Below are positions 35,290 to 44,047 of a DNA stretch of 64,000 bases, piece by piece. Positions within the stretch are counted from its first letter, which is position 1. Each line of letters begins with the position of its first letter. Both the position numbers and the translations under genes were made by a program. The notes beneath the pieces are model-generated. The model did not search any database, was not told the origin of the DNA, and saw nothing but the letters and a program-made list of their open reading frames with translations. The stretch spans positions 62,001 through 126,000 of the forward strand of contig NZ_JAKZAL010000001.1 of the NCBI RefSeq assembly GCF_022538115.1, read 5' to 3'. This DNA is from Cognataquiflexum rubidum (GTDB lineage: Bacteria; Bacteroidota; Bacteroidia; Cytophagales; Cyclobacteriaceae).

Positions 35290-35988
35290 ATGAAAATCAC
35301 CTATCTTGAAAATTACGATTCCTTAAGCCAATATGCTGCAAAACTTGTCATGGATGAAGTTCAGCTAAAAAGAGACATGTTGTTTTGTGCCGCTACGGGA
35401 AATTCTCCTACGGGAATGTACGCCGAAATGGCAAAAAACAAATCCCTCTTTGACCGGATGCGCGTCGTCAAAATGGACGAGTGGGGAATCATTCCGCTCT
35501 CCCATCCTGATTCCTGCGAATCCTACATCAAAAAACATGTGTTGGAACCTATGGAAATCCCGACTGAAAGGTATGTTGGATTTGATACTGCACCCGAATC
35601 GGTAGCGGCCGAGTGCACGAGAATGCAAAACTTTATCAGCGAACAAGGGCCCTTTGACATTTGTATTTTGGGATTTGGGAAAAACGCCCACATTGCTTTC
35701 AATGAACCTGCAGATTTTTTGCAGCCTGATTTTCACAAAGCCACTTTGGCTCCATCCACGATACAGCATGACCCGGCCTTATCCCAAGGTCCCGAACCAG
35801 CTTATGGATTGTGTGTGGGCATGAAGGATATTCTTGAGACAAGAAAAATAATATTTCTCATCACAGGCAAAGGCAAACAGGAAGCCATCAAACAGATTTT
35901 GGAAAGAAAAATATCAACACAATGTCCCGCATCTTTCCTTTGGATGCATCCCAATGTGGAGTGTTTGATAGATAAAAATAGCTTGTAA
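35290..35988 (+). CDS. NagB family sugar-phosphate isomerase/deaminase
   Basis: This 232-residue cytoplasmic protein belongs to the glucosamine-6-phosphate deaminase family. It shows 'CAATGNSPTGMY' (phosphate-binding loop), 'VVKMDEWGIIPL' (Asp near residue 64) and 'LGFGKNAHIAFNEP' (the catalytic His within the GxGxxxHIAFNEP motif). In NagB the motif reads GIGxNGHIAFNEP; here Lys-Asn-Ala replaces the usual residues, as in galactosamine-6-phosphate isomerases. So the substrate is probably glucosamine- or galactosamine-6-phosphate from amino-sugar breakdown. The gene stands alone and ends at a terminator. Confidence 0.85.
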   Translation: MKITYLENYDSLSQYAAKLVMDEVQLKRDMLFCAATGNSPTGMYAEMAKNKSLFDRMRVVKMDEWGIIPLSHPDSCESYIKKHVLEPMEIPTERYVGFDTAPESVAAECTRMQNFISEQGPFDICILGFGKNAHIAFNEPADFLQPDFHKATLAPSTIQHDPALSQGPEPAYGLCVGMKDILETRKIIFLITGKGKQEAIKQILERKISTQCPASFLWMHPNVECLIDKNSL

Positions 35989-35997
35989 GTTAAAGTC

Positions 35998-36022
35998 AGG
36001 AATCCTCATCGGATTCCTTTTC
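35998..36022 (+). terminator. Terminator of the NagB-family gene
   Basis: The arms aggaatcc and ggattcct pair over 8 bp around loop tcatc and are followed by a T-rich stretch, 10 bases after the stop codon. Confidence 0.75.
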
Positions 36023-36247
36023 CTTCTTTTGAAAAGAATAATCGGGAGTATTTTTTTGTATCCAAATAGATTTTGATAATATTTAGTTGAAAGAATAATT
36101 GGCAGCAATTCCTATTTGAATTTGCATTTTTTGCCAAAAAAAACTCTTTAATGTCCTCTATACTTTGGTTAGATTTAGAATATAGTATCGTGTTTGTCCA
36201 TTTTTTTTCTGACTTACCAAATATATTCTAACCCAAAATAAATAGTT

Positions 36248-37888
36248 ATGAAAGAGAAACTATTGAACCGGATCCCAGGCCTCATTTTAATTTTTGGATT
36301 TCTGATGTCTGTTGGCTGCAATTACTATAAACCTATCCCCAAATCGGCATCTGCCACCCCGGAAACCAAAGCAAGTCAAATAGATTCACTCAACCAAAAG
36401 ACTTTTATCGTGCACAGCAGCCAAGGTATTTTTTTGATGCGAAATATGCAGATCAACAAGGAAAGACAAGAATTGGAGGCAACCTTAGATGTAGTTCCTC
36501 CACAACACCAAACATACATCAATGATATTGATGGAAAATTCAGGTATAAATCCAGTGCACCTGCTGTGCTCCATGAAGTCCATATCTATACAGATATGGA
36601 CGAAATCGGCGAAGTGGGAACCAATGTAGTTATTCCTCTCTCTGACATCAGTAAAATTGAGTTGATCGAAAGAGACAAGGGAAGAAGTGATGGCAATACG
36701 GTTTTGGCAGTAATTGGAATCACCATAGGGACACTCGCTTTAATTTCGGCGATTTATGTTTTGACGAAAAGTTCTTGTCCTTTTGTAAGCGTATATGATG
36801 GACAAAATTACGCACTACAGGGAGAAACCTTTGGGGGTGCTATTTATCCTTCTTTGGCACGGGAGGATTTCGTCCCTTTACCTGCTGCGGCGATTGGCAA
36901 TGAGGTAAAAGTCCAGATCAGCAATGAACTGAAAGAAAGACAATATACAGACATGGCTGACCTGATTTTGGTAGAGCATCAGCCCGGTGACCAAATTACA
37001 GTCAGTCCAAATGGTCAATTACACCTCGTCAAACAAAATATTGCTCCCACCTCTGCAGTTCTCAATGACAGAACTGACATGCTTGACCAAGTCAGAGTTA
37101 CAGACAATATCCCCTGTTCTTTCAATGATCTTTCACACCCATCTTCAGTCAATGAACTTGTACTCAAATTTGACAATCCGGGGGAAGGGAAGAAGCTGAG
37201 TCTGCAGGTCGATATGAGAAATTCGATGTGGCTGGACTTTTTGATGGCGGATTTCACAAGCCGATTTGGCAGTAAGTATGTAAGCTGGACAGAAGAGCAA
37301 AAAAAGCGACCTGCCCAAGAATTAATTGCTTGGCAGGAAAAACAGAATATGCCGTTGACTATTGCTGTCAAAACCAAAGACGGGTGGAAATTGGTCGAAA
37401 AAGTAAAAACGATAGGTCCTCTTATGAACAGGGAAGTTGCCATTTCTCTAGAGGATTTTGACTTGGGAAATGCCCCTATCGAAATCTCTCTCACTACAGG
37501 TTTTATGTTTTGGGAAATAGACAGAGTTTCCTTAACAGAGGTGGGTGCAGTTGCGGATAACTCCATCCAGATCCTCAAGCCCTCACAGGCAATAGATGAA
37601 AAAGACCGAGACATTTTAACTCCCATACTCGAAAAAGACGGGATTTACCTAGAGCAACACCAAATCGGAAACAGGGCTTACCTTACCTATGACGTCAGAG
37701 AATATTCTAAGGAAAAGGCATATTCAGCTTTCCTTTATACCAAAGGATATTATGAACCGATCCGGGAATATGAAGGACCTGCAGACCGAAAGTTTTTGAC
37801 CAAATTTCTGGAACCGGGAGCCTTCCCAGATTTTAGCAGAAACAAATACCAAGAAGTCACCCAGTCAGCTTATTTGAATGCTAAATAA
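36248..37888 (+). CDS. Membrane lipoprotein of unknown function paired with a radical SAM enzyme
   Basis: This 546-residue protein has a signal with lipobox (FLMSVGC, Cys24). Residues about 52-145 form a beta-rich domain, 151-173 are a strongly hydrophobic segment (TVLAVIGITIGTLALISAIY), and this is followed at once by 'SSCPFVSVYDGQNYALQGE', a Cys-Pro-Phe/aromatic motif with 'GGAIYPSLAREDFVPLP'. The rest (about 215-546) is mixed alpha/beta with no motif I recognise. I cannot name a family. The gene overlaps the next one, a radical SAM protein, by 11 bases (or is 7 bases before its second possible start), so they are translationally coupled. The partner may modify this protein or act with it at the membrane; both are inference. 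Confidence 0.8.
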   Translation: MKEKLLNRIPGLILIFGFLMSVGCNYYKPIPKSASATPETKASQIDSLNQKTFIVHSSQGIFLMRNMQINKERQELEATLDVVPPQHQTYINDIDGKFRYKSSAPAVLHEVHIYTDMDEIGEVGTNVVIPLSDISKIELIERDKGRSDGNTVLAVIGITIGTLALISAIYVLTKSSCPFVSVYDGQNYALQGETFGGAIYPSLAREDFVPLPAAAIGNEVKVQISNELKERQYTDMADLILVEHQPGDQITVSPNGQLHLVKQNIAPTSAVLNDRTDMLDQVRVTDNIPCSFNDLSHPSSVNELVLKFDNPGEGKKLSLQVDMRNSMWLDFLMADFTSRFGSKYVSWTEEQKKRPAQELIAWQEKQNMPLTIAVKTKDGWKLVEKVKTIGPLMNREVAISLEDFDLGNAPIEISLTTGFMFWEIDRVSLTEVGAVADNSIQILKPSQAIDEKDRDILTPILEKDGIYLEQHQIGNRAYLTYDVREYSKEKAYSAFLYTKGYYEPIREYEGPADRKFLTKFLEPGAFPDFSRNKYQEVTQSAYLNAK

Positions 37889-39125
37889 TCCGGAAATGGA
37901 AGAAACTGTAATCAAAACTCCGGGTGTCAAAAGGCTAATCTTTCCGGACATGGTAGAAGTTAACCCTTCCGAAGCCACTCCCTTGCAAAAGCGGAATGTG
38001 CCGGGATACTTCCTTACGATATGGGTAGGTATTTGGGTCAATCTCCATATGGCCCTCCTCGCCTTCCGTGCCTACAAATCAATTAAGAAAACAAGAACCG
38101 CGCTGCGTGGATTACAGGAATTCAAAGAGAAAGCATTTGCAAAAAATGGCAGGAGAAAGTTCAGTGTCAAAAACAAGCAGTATTGGTTTGGGCTATATGT
38201 ACCGCCTTTTCCATCCAAAAATTTTGACAGGTTTATCTTGACAGAGTTAAACCGCTACGTTCCCCATTCCACTCCTGTCAATGCCTATCAACAGGTAAAT
38301 TTTGCGATTACGACCAAATGTCCCATGCGTTGTGAACATTGCTTCGAATGGGACAACCTCAACCTTCGAGAAGCTTTTACCCTTGCCCAACTTCAGGAAA
38401 TTACAAAAAAACTCCAACAGGATGGGCTAGGCCATATTTCCCTTAGTGGTGGAGAGCCTATGGTGCGGTTTGAGGATATGGTGGAACTGATCAGGTCAGG
38501 AGAAAAAAGTACCGAATGGTGGATTTTGACTTCAGGATTTAACCTGACTGAAGCTAAAGCAAAACGCCTGAAAGATGCCGGGGCAACAGGTGTGGTCGTG
38601 AGTCTGGACCACCATTATGCCGAAATAAACAACAAATTCAGGGGACATAAAGATGCTTTTGGACACGCTGTCAGAGCAGCAGAAGCAACAGTGAATGCAG
38701 GACTTTCTTTGGCCATCTCTGTATGTGTCACCCGTGAAAATGCAAATAGGGAATTCTTGACGAAACACACGTCTTTGTGTGAAAGTTTGGGGGCTCACTT
38801 TATTCAGTGGCTCGAACCAAGGGCAGAGGGCCATTACCGCGACAAAGAAGTGCTGCTTCAACCGGACCAAATCACTGTTATGGAAGAGTTGTTTGTGGAA
38901 TTCAATCACGATCCGAAAAACAACCAATTTCCTCCTGTCATGTATCATGGATACCATCAAAGACGAGTTGGTTGTATGTCAGGAGGGAAATTTAGCTTTT
39001 ATGTAGATGCTTTGGGAATGGTCCATTCTTGTCCTTTTTGCCATTCTAATGATTTCAAAATCACCGATTGGTTGGAAATGCCAAAAATTGGAAGAAAGGA
39101 AATCACAGCCTGTACTTCATTTTAG
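37878..39125 (+). CDS. Radical SAM/SPASM-like protein with N-terminal hydrophobic segment
   Basis: This 415-residue protein has the radical SAM cluster motif C148-x3-C152-x2-C155 in 'TTKCPMRCEHCFEW', followed by the 'SLSGGEP' SAM-binding motif. Its C-terminus carries four further Cys (366, 385, 388 and 412) in 'VGCMSGGKFSF', 'HSCPFCHSN' and 'ITACTSF', arranged like a SPASM or twitch domain with a second Fe-S cluster. Such enzymes modify peptides or proteins or act on small substrates. Residues 44-63 (YFLTIWVGIWVNLHMALLAF) are hydrophobic, so it may sit on the membrane. Start is at 37878 or at the ATG at 37896. It is coupled to the lipoprotein gene before it. No obvious short precursor peptide gene was found nearby. 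Confidence 0.85.
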   Translation: MLNNPEMEETVIKTPGVKRLIFPDMVEVNPSEATPLQKRNVPGYFLTIWVGIWVNLHMALLAFRAYKSIKKTRTALRGLQEFKEKAFAKNGRRKFSVKNKQYWFGLYVPPFPSKNFDRFILTELNRYVPHSTPVNAYQQVNFAITTKCPMRCEHCFEWDNLNLREAFTLAQLQEITKKLQQDGLGHISLSGGEPMVRFEDMVELIRSGEKSTEWWILTSGFNLTEAKAKRLKDAGATGVVVSLDHHYAEINNKFRGHKDAFGHAVRAAEATVNAGLSLAISVCVTRENANREFLTKHTSLCESLGAHFIQWLEPRAEGHYRDKEVLLQPDQITVMEELFVEFNHDPKNNQFPPVMYHGYHQRRVGCMSGGKFSFYVDALGMVHSCPFCHSNDFKITDWLEMPKIGRKEITACTSF

Positions 39126-39317
39126 GTTTGTAATCCAAACGAGTTTAAATTAATTCAGGTGGAATATTATCAGCCAATCGGATTTTTTTCCGCCTCTGTA
39201 AAAGATGCTTGTGTATCAGGGGAATAAATTGCAATTTGGGTTTGAGCTACATTATGATTTTCAGGGACTTGATTGCTTGAAAATCAGATTTTGCTCCGAT
39301 TAGCAACAAACCCTTTC

Positions 39318-41867
39318 ATGCCTATTATTCGGAAATTTTTACTCCTTCTTTCACTTTTGATTCTGGGCCGTTGCTCAGAAAAGAAGGCTCCTATTCCGGC
39401 AGATACCTCTCCGCCAAAATCACCCCAAGAAGAACTCGAGACTTTTGAAATTGAAAAGGGATTCAAAATCCAGTTGGTAGCAGCTGAACCCATGGTTCAG
39501 GATCCGATAGCCCTGACATTCGATGAAGATGGCAGGCTTTGGGTTGTCGAAATGAGGGGTTTTATGACCGACATCGATGGTACTGAAGAGCAGCAACCTC
39601 TCGGTAGAATTTCTGTTTTGGAGGACGAAGATGGCGACGGAGTGATGGACAAAAGCACCATCTACCTTGACAGTCTCATCATGCCGAGGGCTTTGGGACT
39701 TATAAAAGGTGGTGCCCTAGTCGCAGAGAACAATTCCCTTTGGATCACAAAAGACATAGATGGTGACCTGAAGGCAGATTCAAAAGTACTTTTGGACTCT
39801 ACTTATTCCCAAAATGGCATTCCCGAGCATTCCGACAATGGACTGTTGAGGAATATTGACAACTGGTATTACAATGTGAAGTCAAAGTTGCGGTACAAAA
39901 ACCTAGGCGGAGAATGGGTCCGGGACAGCACCGAAGCCCGGGGACAATGGGGTGTCAGCCATGACGATCAGGGAAGGTTGTTTTACAATTACAATTGGTC
40001 CCAATTGCATGCCGATCTCGTTCCTGCCAATTACCTTACCCGAAACAAAAACCATTCCCCTTCCACGGGCATTGATCACGGACTGACAATAGACCGACGG
40101 ATATTTCCGATAAGACCAAATCTTGCTGTGAACAGGGGTTATATCCCCGGTACTTTGGATGAAGAAGGAAAACTTCTTGAATTTACATCAGCATGCTCTC
40201 CACTCGTATTCAGGAGCACATTATTTCCAGAGGAATATTATGGTAATGCTTTTGTATGTGAAAATGCAGGAAACCTTGTAAAAAGGAACGTCGTCAAACA
40301 AAATGGTATTTTCTTAGAGGCTTTTGACCCAAATCCCGGAAAGGAATTTTTGGCCTCCACGGATGAACGCTTCCGGCCTGTTAATTCAACTATCGGACCG
40401 GATGGCGCACTGTATATTGCTGACATGTATAGGGGAATGGTGCAACATGGATCTTATGTGACCCCCTATTTGAGAGAGCAGACATTGAAGCGAGACTTGG
40501 TGTTTCCTGTTCATCTGGGCAGAATCTGGCGGATTGTTCCGGAAGATTGGGAACCTTCTCCAAATCCAAAACTTTCCAAAGAAAGCTCCATGGACCTAAT
40601 CAAGCGCCTTTCTCATCCTGATGGCTGGCACAGGGACATGGCCCAAAGACTCTTGGTCGAGCGGGAGGATGTATCCATAAAATCGGATTTGGAAGACTTG
40701 GTCCGAAACGGAAAATCCGAATTGGGCAGGTTCCACGGACTTTGGACTTTGGAAGGTATGGGTTTGATAGCAACAGACTTGCTTTTCGACTTACTTGATG
40801 ATCCATCCATTTTGCTACAAAATACCGCAATAAGGCTTTTGGAAATTTTTGCACTCCAAGATAAAACCATTCAGACCAAACTCGGACAATTATTGACCTC
40901 CAAAGTAATGGATGCTCCCATTGAAGTTTCTCTGCAAATGGCTTTGAGTGCTTATGCCCTGAATACAGAGGATGCCTCAATAATATTAGAAAAAATAATT
41001 TCCCGCTTTGGGGAAAATGCATTGGTCAGGGATGCGGTCATGAGTAGTTTGGGTAACCGAGAATTTGATTTCTTGGATAAGTTATGGATATCTGAAAACT
41101 GGAAAACTTCCGACCCAGCCAAAGAGATATTTTTGGAAATGCTGACTGTTTCCATTGTCAAGAAAAGAGATCCAAAAGAACTGGAAAGCCTGCTGACAAT
41201 ATTGGATGATTCTCCTAAGGATTCGGATTGGAAACATCAGGTCGTCCTTACCGGAATGGCCATCCAAGCAGCAAATAGTAGAACAAAAGGGCCTTTGGCT
41301 TTGAAAAAAGAACCTCCATTATTTAAAAGAACTGACCTTAAAATCGAACCTGCAAGGGTTGAGATGCTGAAATCCATGTTTTCTTGGCCGGGGTATACGC
41401 CAAAATTGTTAGAAATGTCAGCCAATTCTCTTGATGAAAAAGGGATGCAACAGTTTGCTTTGGGCAGGCAAAAATACCTGGTAACCTGTGCCGGTTGTCA
41501 CGGTTCGGACGGCGCTGGAGTCAACAGGATGGGACCGCCGTTGGCTGCTTCGGAATGGGTGATCGGTGATGAAATCCGGCTTTCCCTCATCCTCCTCCAT
41601 GGCATGGAAGGTCCATTGGAAGTATCAGGTAAAAAATATGACGCTCCGGAAATCCTTCCCGTCATGCCCGCCCATTCGACCATGGATGACGCTTCCATTG
41701 CAGCAATCTTGACCTATATCCGAAATGAATGGGGAAACCAAGCTCCTGCCATTAGCGGCAGAACGGTTTCCTCTACCCGGCATACCTCGCAGGGAAGGGT
41801 GTATCCATGGACCGCCCCGGAACTAATCAAGCATACCGACTCCTTGTCTGTCCTCAAACCTAACTAA
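39318..41867 (+). CDS. PVC-type cytochrome c lipoprotein with dehydrogenase-like propeller (1)
   Basis: The ATG at 39318 (MPIIRKFLLLLSLLILGRC) starts a lipoprotein signal; the frame extends upstream only to a TTG. The 849-residue product has an N-terminal beta-propeller of the PVC-type membrane-bound dehydrogenase group (about 40-385; 'IQLVAAEPMVQDPIAL', 'DGRLWVVEMRGF', 'DEDGDGVMDKSTIYLDSL'), helical HEAT-like repeats (about 410-650) and a cytochrome c domain with heme motif CAGCH near residue 722 and a distal Met region. Such proteins are inferred to oxidise sugars in the periplasm and pass electrons to the heme. First gene of a likely three-gene operon. Confidence 0.88.
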   Translation: MPIIRKFLLLLSLLILGRCSEKKAPIPADTSPPKSPQEELETFEIEKGFKIQLVAAEPMVQDPIALTFDEDGRLWVVEMRGFMTDIDGTEEQQPLGRISVLEDEDGDGVMDKSTIYLDSLIMPRALGLIKGGALVAENNSLWITKDIDGDLKADSKVLLDSTYSQNGIPEHSDNGLLRNIDNWYYNVKSKLRYKNLGGEWVRDSTEARGQWGVSHDDQGRLFYNYNWSQLHADLVPANYLTRNKNHSPSTGIDHGLTIDRRIFPIRPNLAVNRGYIPGTLDEEGKLLEFTSACSPLVFRSTLFPEEYYGNAFVCENAGNLVKRNVVKQNGIFLEAFDPNPGKEFLASTDERFRPVNSTIGPDGALYIADMYRGMVQHGSYVTPYLREQTLKRDLVFPVHLGRIWRIVPEDWEPSPNPKLSKESSMDLIKRLSHPDGWHRDMAQRLLVEREDVSIKSDLEDLVRNGKSELGRFHGLWTLEGMGLIATDLLFDLLDDPSILLQNTAIRLLEIFALQDKTIQTKLGQLLTSKVMDAPIEVSLQMALSAYALNTEDASIILEKIISRFGENALVRDAVMSSLGNREFDFLDKLWISENWKTSDPAKEIFLEMLTVSIVKKRDPKELESLLTILDDSPKDSDWKHQVVLTGMAIQAANSRTKGPLALKKEPPLFKRTDLKIEPARVEMLKSMFSWPGYTPKLLEMSANSLDEKGMQQFALGRQKYLVTCAGCHGSDGAGVNRMGPPLAASEWVIGDEIRLSLILLHGMEGPLEVSGKKYDAPEILPVMPAHSTMDDASIAAILTYIRNEWGNQAPAISGRTVSSTRHTSQGRVYPWTAPELIKHTDSLSVLKPN

Positions 41868-41884
41868 AAACCCATTCCGCCAAT

Positions 41885-42988
41885 ATGAGATCCTCCGATA
41901 ATTACACATCCCCCTTTTCCCCTGAAAGAAGGAATTTCATACAAAAAACAGGATTGGCAGCTTTGGCGATGGCTTTTCCATTGCCTTCTTTTTCCATGAA
42001 TTTTGAAGGGGTTTCGATGGGTATCGTAGTCCATTCCTATGGCGCAAGGTGGAATTCGAAAGTCCCGAGTGAAAAATATCCCGGTTTCGAAAATGCCCTC
42101 CAACTCATCAAACACTGCCATCAGATCGGAGCCGGGGGCGTACAAGTTGGCGTCAATAACTGGACCTCGGATTTTGCTAAAAAAGTCAGGGACCAAAGAG
42201 AAAACCTTGGAATGTACTTGGAAGGAAGCATCGGCTTACCAAAATCAAAAGATGATATTGACAATTTTGAGAAAGAAGTTTTGGCATCAAAAGAAGCAGG
42301 GGCAACAATCCTGAGGACTGTTTGCCTGAGTGGTAGGAGGTATGAAAATTTCAAAACTGAGGATGAATTTCATGATTTCAAAGCCAAATCTATTCTTTCG
42401 CTTCAGTTGGCGGAGCCTGTGGTAAGGAAGCATAAAATAAAATTGGCAGTAGAAAACCACAAAGACTGGCGTGCGGCTGAATTGGTGGAAATCATCAAAA
42501 GAATGGACAGCGAATGGATCGGGGTGACTCTGGATTTTGGAAACAATTATTCACTTCTTGAAAAATCGGAAGATGTCATCGGCCTTTTGGCTCCTTATTC
42601 ATTTTCCACCCACATCAAGGATATGGGCGTTAAATCCTATTCCAAAGGCTTTTTGCTGTCTGAGGTTCCGCTTGGAGAAGGGATAGTCGACCTCAAAAAA
42701 GGAGTTGAACTTTGCAGGAAATATAACCCCAACATTACCTTCAACTTGGAAATGATCACAAGAGACCCTTTGGAAATCCCCTGTCTGGAAGAAGAATATT
42801 GGGCCACCTTTGATAACATATCGGGTCCTGAACTTGCCGGAATTCTCAAAATGGTAAGGGAGAAATCCTTTTCCGGGGAATTGCCTTATACACGTAACCT
42901 CGAACCAGAGCAGCGGCTTGATTATGAAGAAGTCAATGTCCTCGCAAGTCTCCGGTACAGCAAGAGCGAATTGGGGCTCGGATTATAG
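41885..42988 (+). CDS. Exported sugar phosphate isomerase/epimerase-like TIM barrel protein
   Basis: This 367-residue protein has a twin-arginine signal (ERRNFIQKTGLAALAMAFPLP). The barrel shows 'HCHQIGAGGVQVGVNN', 'AVENHKDWRAAEL' (metal-binding Glu), 'GVTLDFGNNYSLLE' (Asp), 'FSTHIKDMGV' (His) and 'FNLEMITRD' (Glu), the four metal-ligand positions of the AP-endonuclease-2/xylose isomerase-like superfamily. It follows the cytochrome lipoprotein gene by 17 bases and precedes an SDR gene by 42. It probably isomerises a sugar or sugar-acid in the periplasm; exact substrate unknown. Confidence 0.85.
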   Translation: MRSSDNYTSPFSPERRNFIQKTGLAALAMAFPLPSFSMNFEGVSMGIVVHSYGARWNSKVPSEKYPGFENALQLIKHCHQIGAGGVQVGVNNWTSDFAKKVRDQRENLGMYLEGSIGLPKSKDDIDNFEKEVLASKEAGATILRTVCLSGRRYENFKTEDEFHDFKAKSILSLQLAEPVVRKHKIKLAVENHKDWRAAELVEIIKRMDSEWIGVTLDFGNNYSLLEKSEDVIGLLAPYSFSTHIKDMGVKSYSKGFLLSEVPLGEGIVDLKKGVELCRKYNPNITFNLEMITRDPLEIPCLEEEYWATFDNISGPELAGILKMVREKSFSGELPYTRNLEPEQRLDYEEVNVLASLRYSKSELGLGL

Positions 42989-43030
42989 TTGAATAAAAAC
43001 ATAAAATCATCATTCATTTAAGATAAAAAT

Positions 43031-43822
43031 ATGAATACTTCAGTCAGTGAATTACCCGGAATCAAGCTTTTTGACCTGAGTGGCAAAGCCGCCATCATCA
43101 CCGGAGGGTCCAAAGGGCTCGGTTTGGCCATGGCCGCAGGTTTGGCTTCAGCAGGTGCCAATGTCATGTTGGTCAGTCGGGACGGGGCTGTCGCAGCGGA
43201 GTCCGCCTTTGAATTGGAAAAAGCCTATGGCATCAAAGCTATTTCTTTTTCGGCTGATGTATCCTCCAAGGAGCAAACAGAAGCAATGGCCAATGCCGCT
43301 ATGGATGCTTTTGGCAGGATAGATATCCTGATCAACAGCGCCGGGATCAATATACGTGGCGCAATTGACGAATTGAGTGAGGAGGATTTCAAAAAAGTAA
43401 TGGATGTAAACGTCACCGGAACATGGCTTTGCAACAGGGCTGTGACGCCATTTATGAAAAAGGCCGGCAAAGGCAGCATCATCAACATGGCAAGTACGCT
43501 CGGATTGGTAGGACTTGCTAACAGGACACCCTATGCCTCAAGCAAAGGTGCAGTCGTTCAAATGACCCGCGCTTTGGCATTGGAATTGGCACCTTTCAAT
43601 ATCACGGTCAATGCCATCTGCCCCGGCCCATTTCTCACAGAAATGAATTTACCTATTGCAGATACCGAAGAGGGAAAGAAATTTGTGGTAGGAGCAACTG
43701 CTTTGGGAAGATGGGGCCACCTGAAAGAAATTCAGGGTGCAGCCTTATTGTTGGCAAGTGACGCCGGAACATATATGGTTGGTTCGATGCTGACGGTGGA
43801 CGGTGGCTGGACAGCACGTTAA
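43031..43822 (+). CDS. SDR family NAD(P)-dependent oxidoreductase
   Basis: This 263-residue cytoplasmic protein has the classical short-chain dehydrogenase features: 'ITGGSKGLGLAMA' (TGxxxGxG cofactor loop), 'NSAGIN' (NNAG-type), a Ser in 'NMASTLGL', and the catalytic Tyr/Lys in 'YASSKGAVV'. 'CPGPFLTEMN' is also typical. It is similar in type to gluconate 5-dehydrogenase and related sugar-acid dehydrogenases. As last gene of the PVC-cytochrome/TIM-barrel operon and next to a GntP permease gene on the other strand, a sugar-acid substrate is likely. Confidence 0.88.
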   Translation: MNTSVSELPGIKLFDLSGKAAIITGGSKGLGLAMAAGLASAGANVMLVSRDGAVAAESAFELEKAYGIKAISFSADVSSKEQTEAMANAAMDAFGRIDILINSAGINIRGAIDELSEEDFKKVMDVNVTGTWLCNRAVTPFMKKAGKGSIINMASTLGLVGLANRTPYASSKGAVVQMTRALALELAPFNITVNAICPGPFLTEMNLPIADTEEGKKFVVGATALGRWGHLKEIQGAALLLASDAGTYMVGSMLTVDGGWTAR

Positions 43823-43935
43823 TTTGGAATGAAGAATTTATAATGGAAAGAGAGGATGTAGTAAGGATTGAGAGGTAGGAGGTGAAAGGTGAGAGGAGCC
43901 TATCATATCCGTTTAACTCAGAGATATTAATGTAT

Positions 43936-43996
43936 CCCTTTGCGACCCTTTGCAATACCTTCGGGTCCTTTGCGGTAAAAAAATTAACCACAAAAG
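43936..43996. repeat. CCTTTGCG-type intergenic repeat relic
   Basis: The sequence has three variants of the word ccctttgcg (43937, 43948 and 43970 region), with ggtcctttgcggt followed by aaaaaaattaaccacaaaag, forming an imperfect inverted arrangement around ttaacc. Similar degenerate motifs are known from intergenic DNA of many Bacteroidota. Function unknown. Confidence 0.45.
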
Positions 43997-44009
43997 ATGC
44001 TAGAAATTA

Positions 44010-44046
44010 CATCGGTCTTCGGTCATCCGTCTTCCGTCTTCCGTCC
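44010..44046. repeat. TTCCGTC tandem word, interspersed repeat copy
   Basis: The words cggtcttcggtcatccgtct and tccgtcttccgtcc lie between the SDR gene and the GntP gene. They match the runs at 32843-32870 and, in inverse, at 35103-35133. They end one base before the GntP stop codon. Confidence 0.6.
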
Positions 44047-44047
44047 T

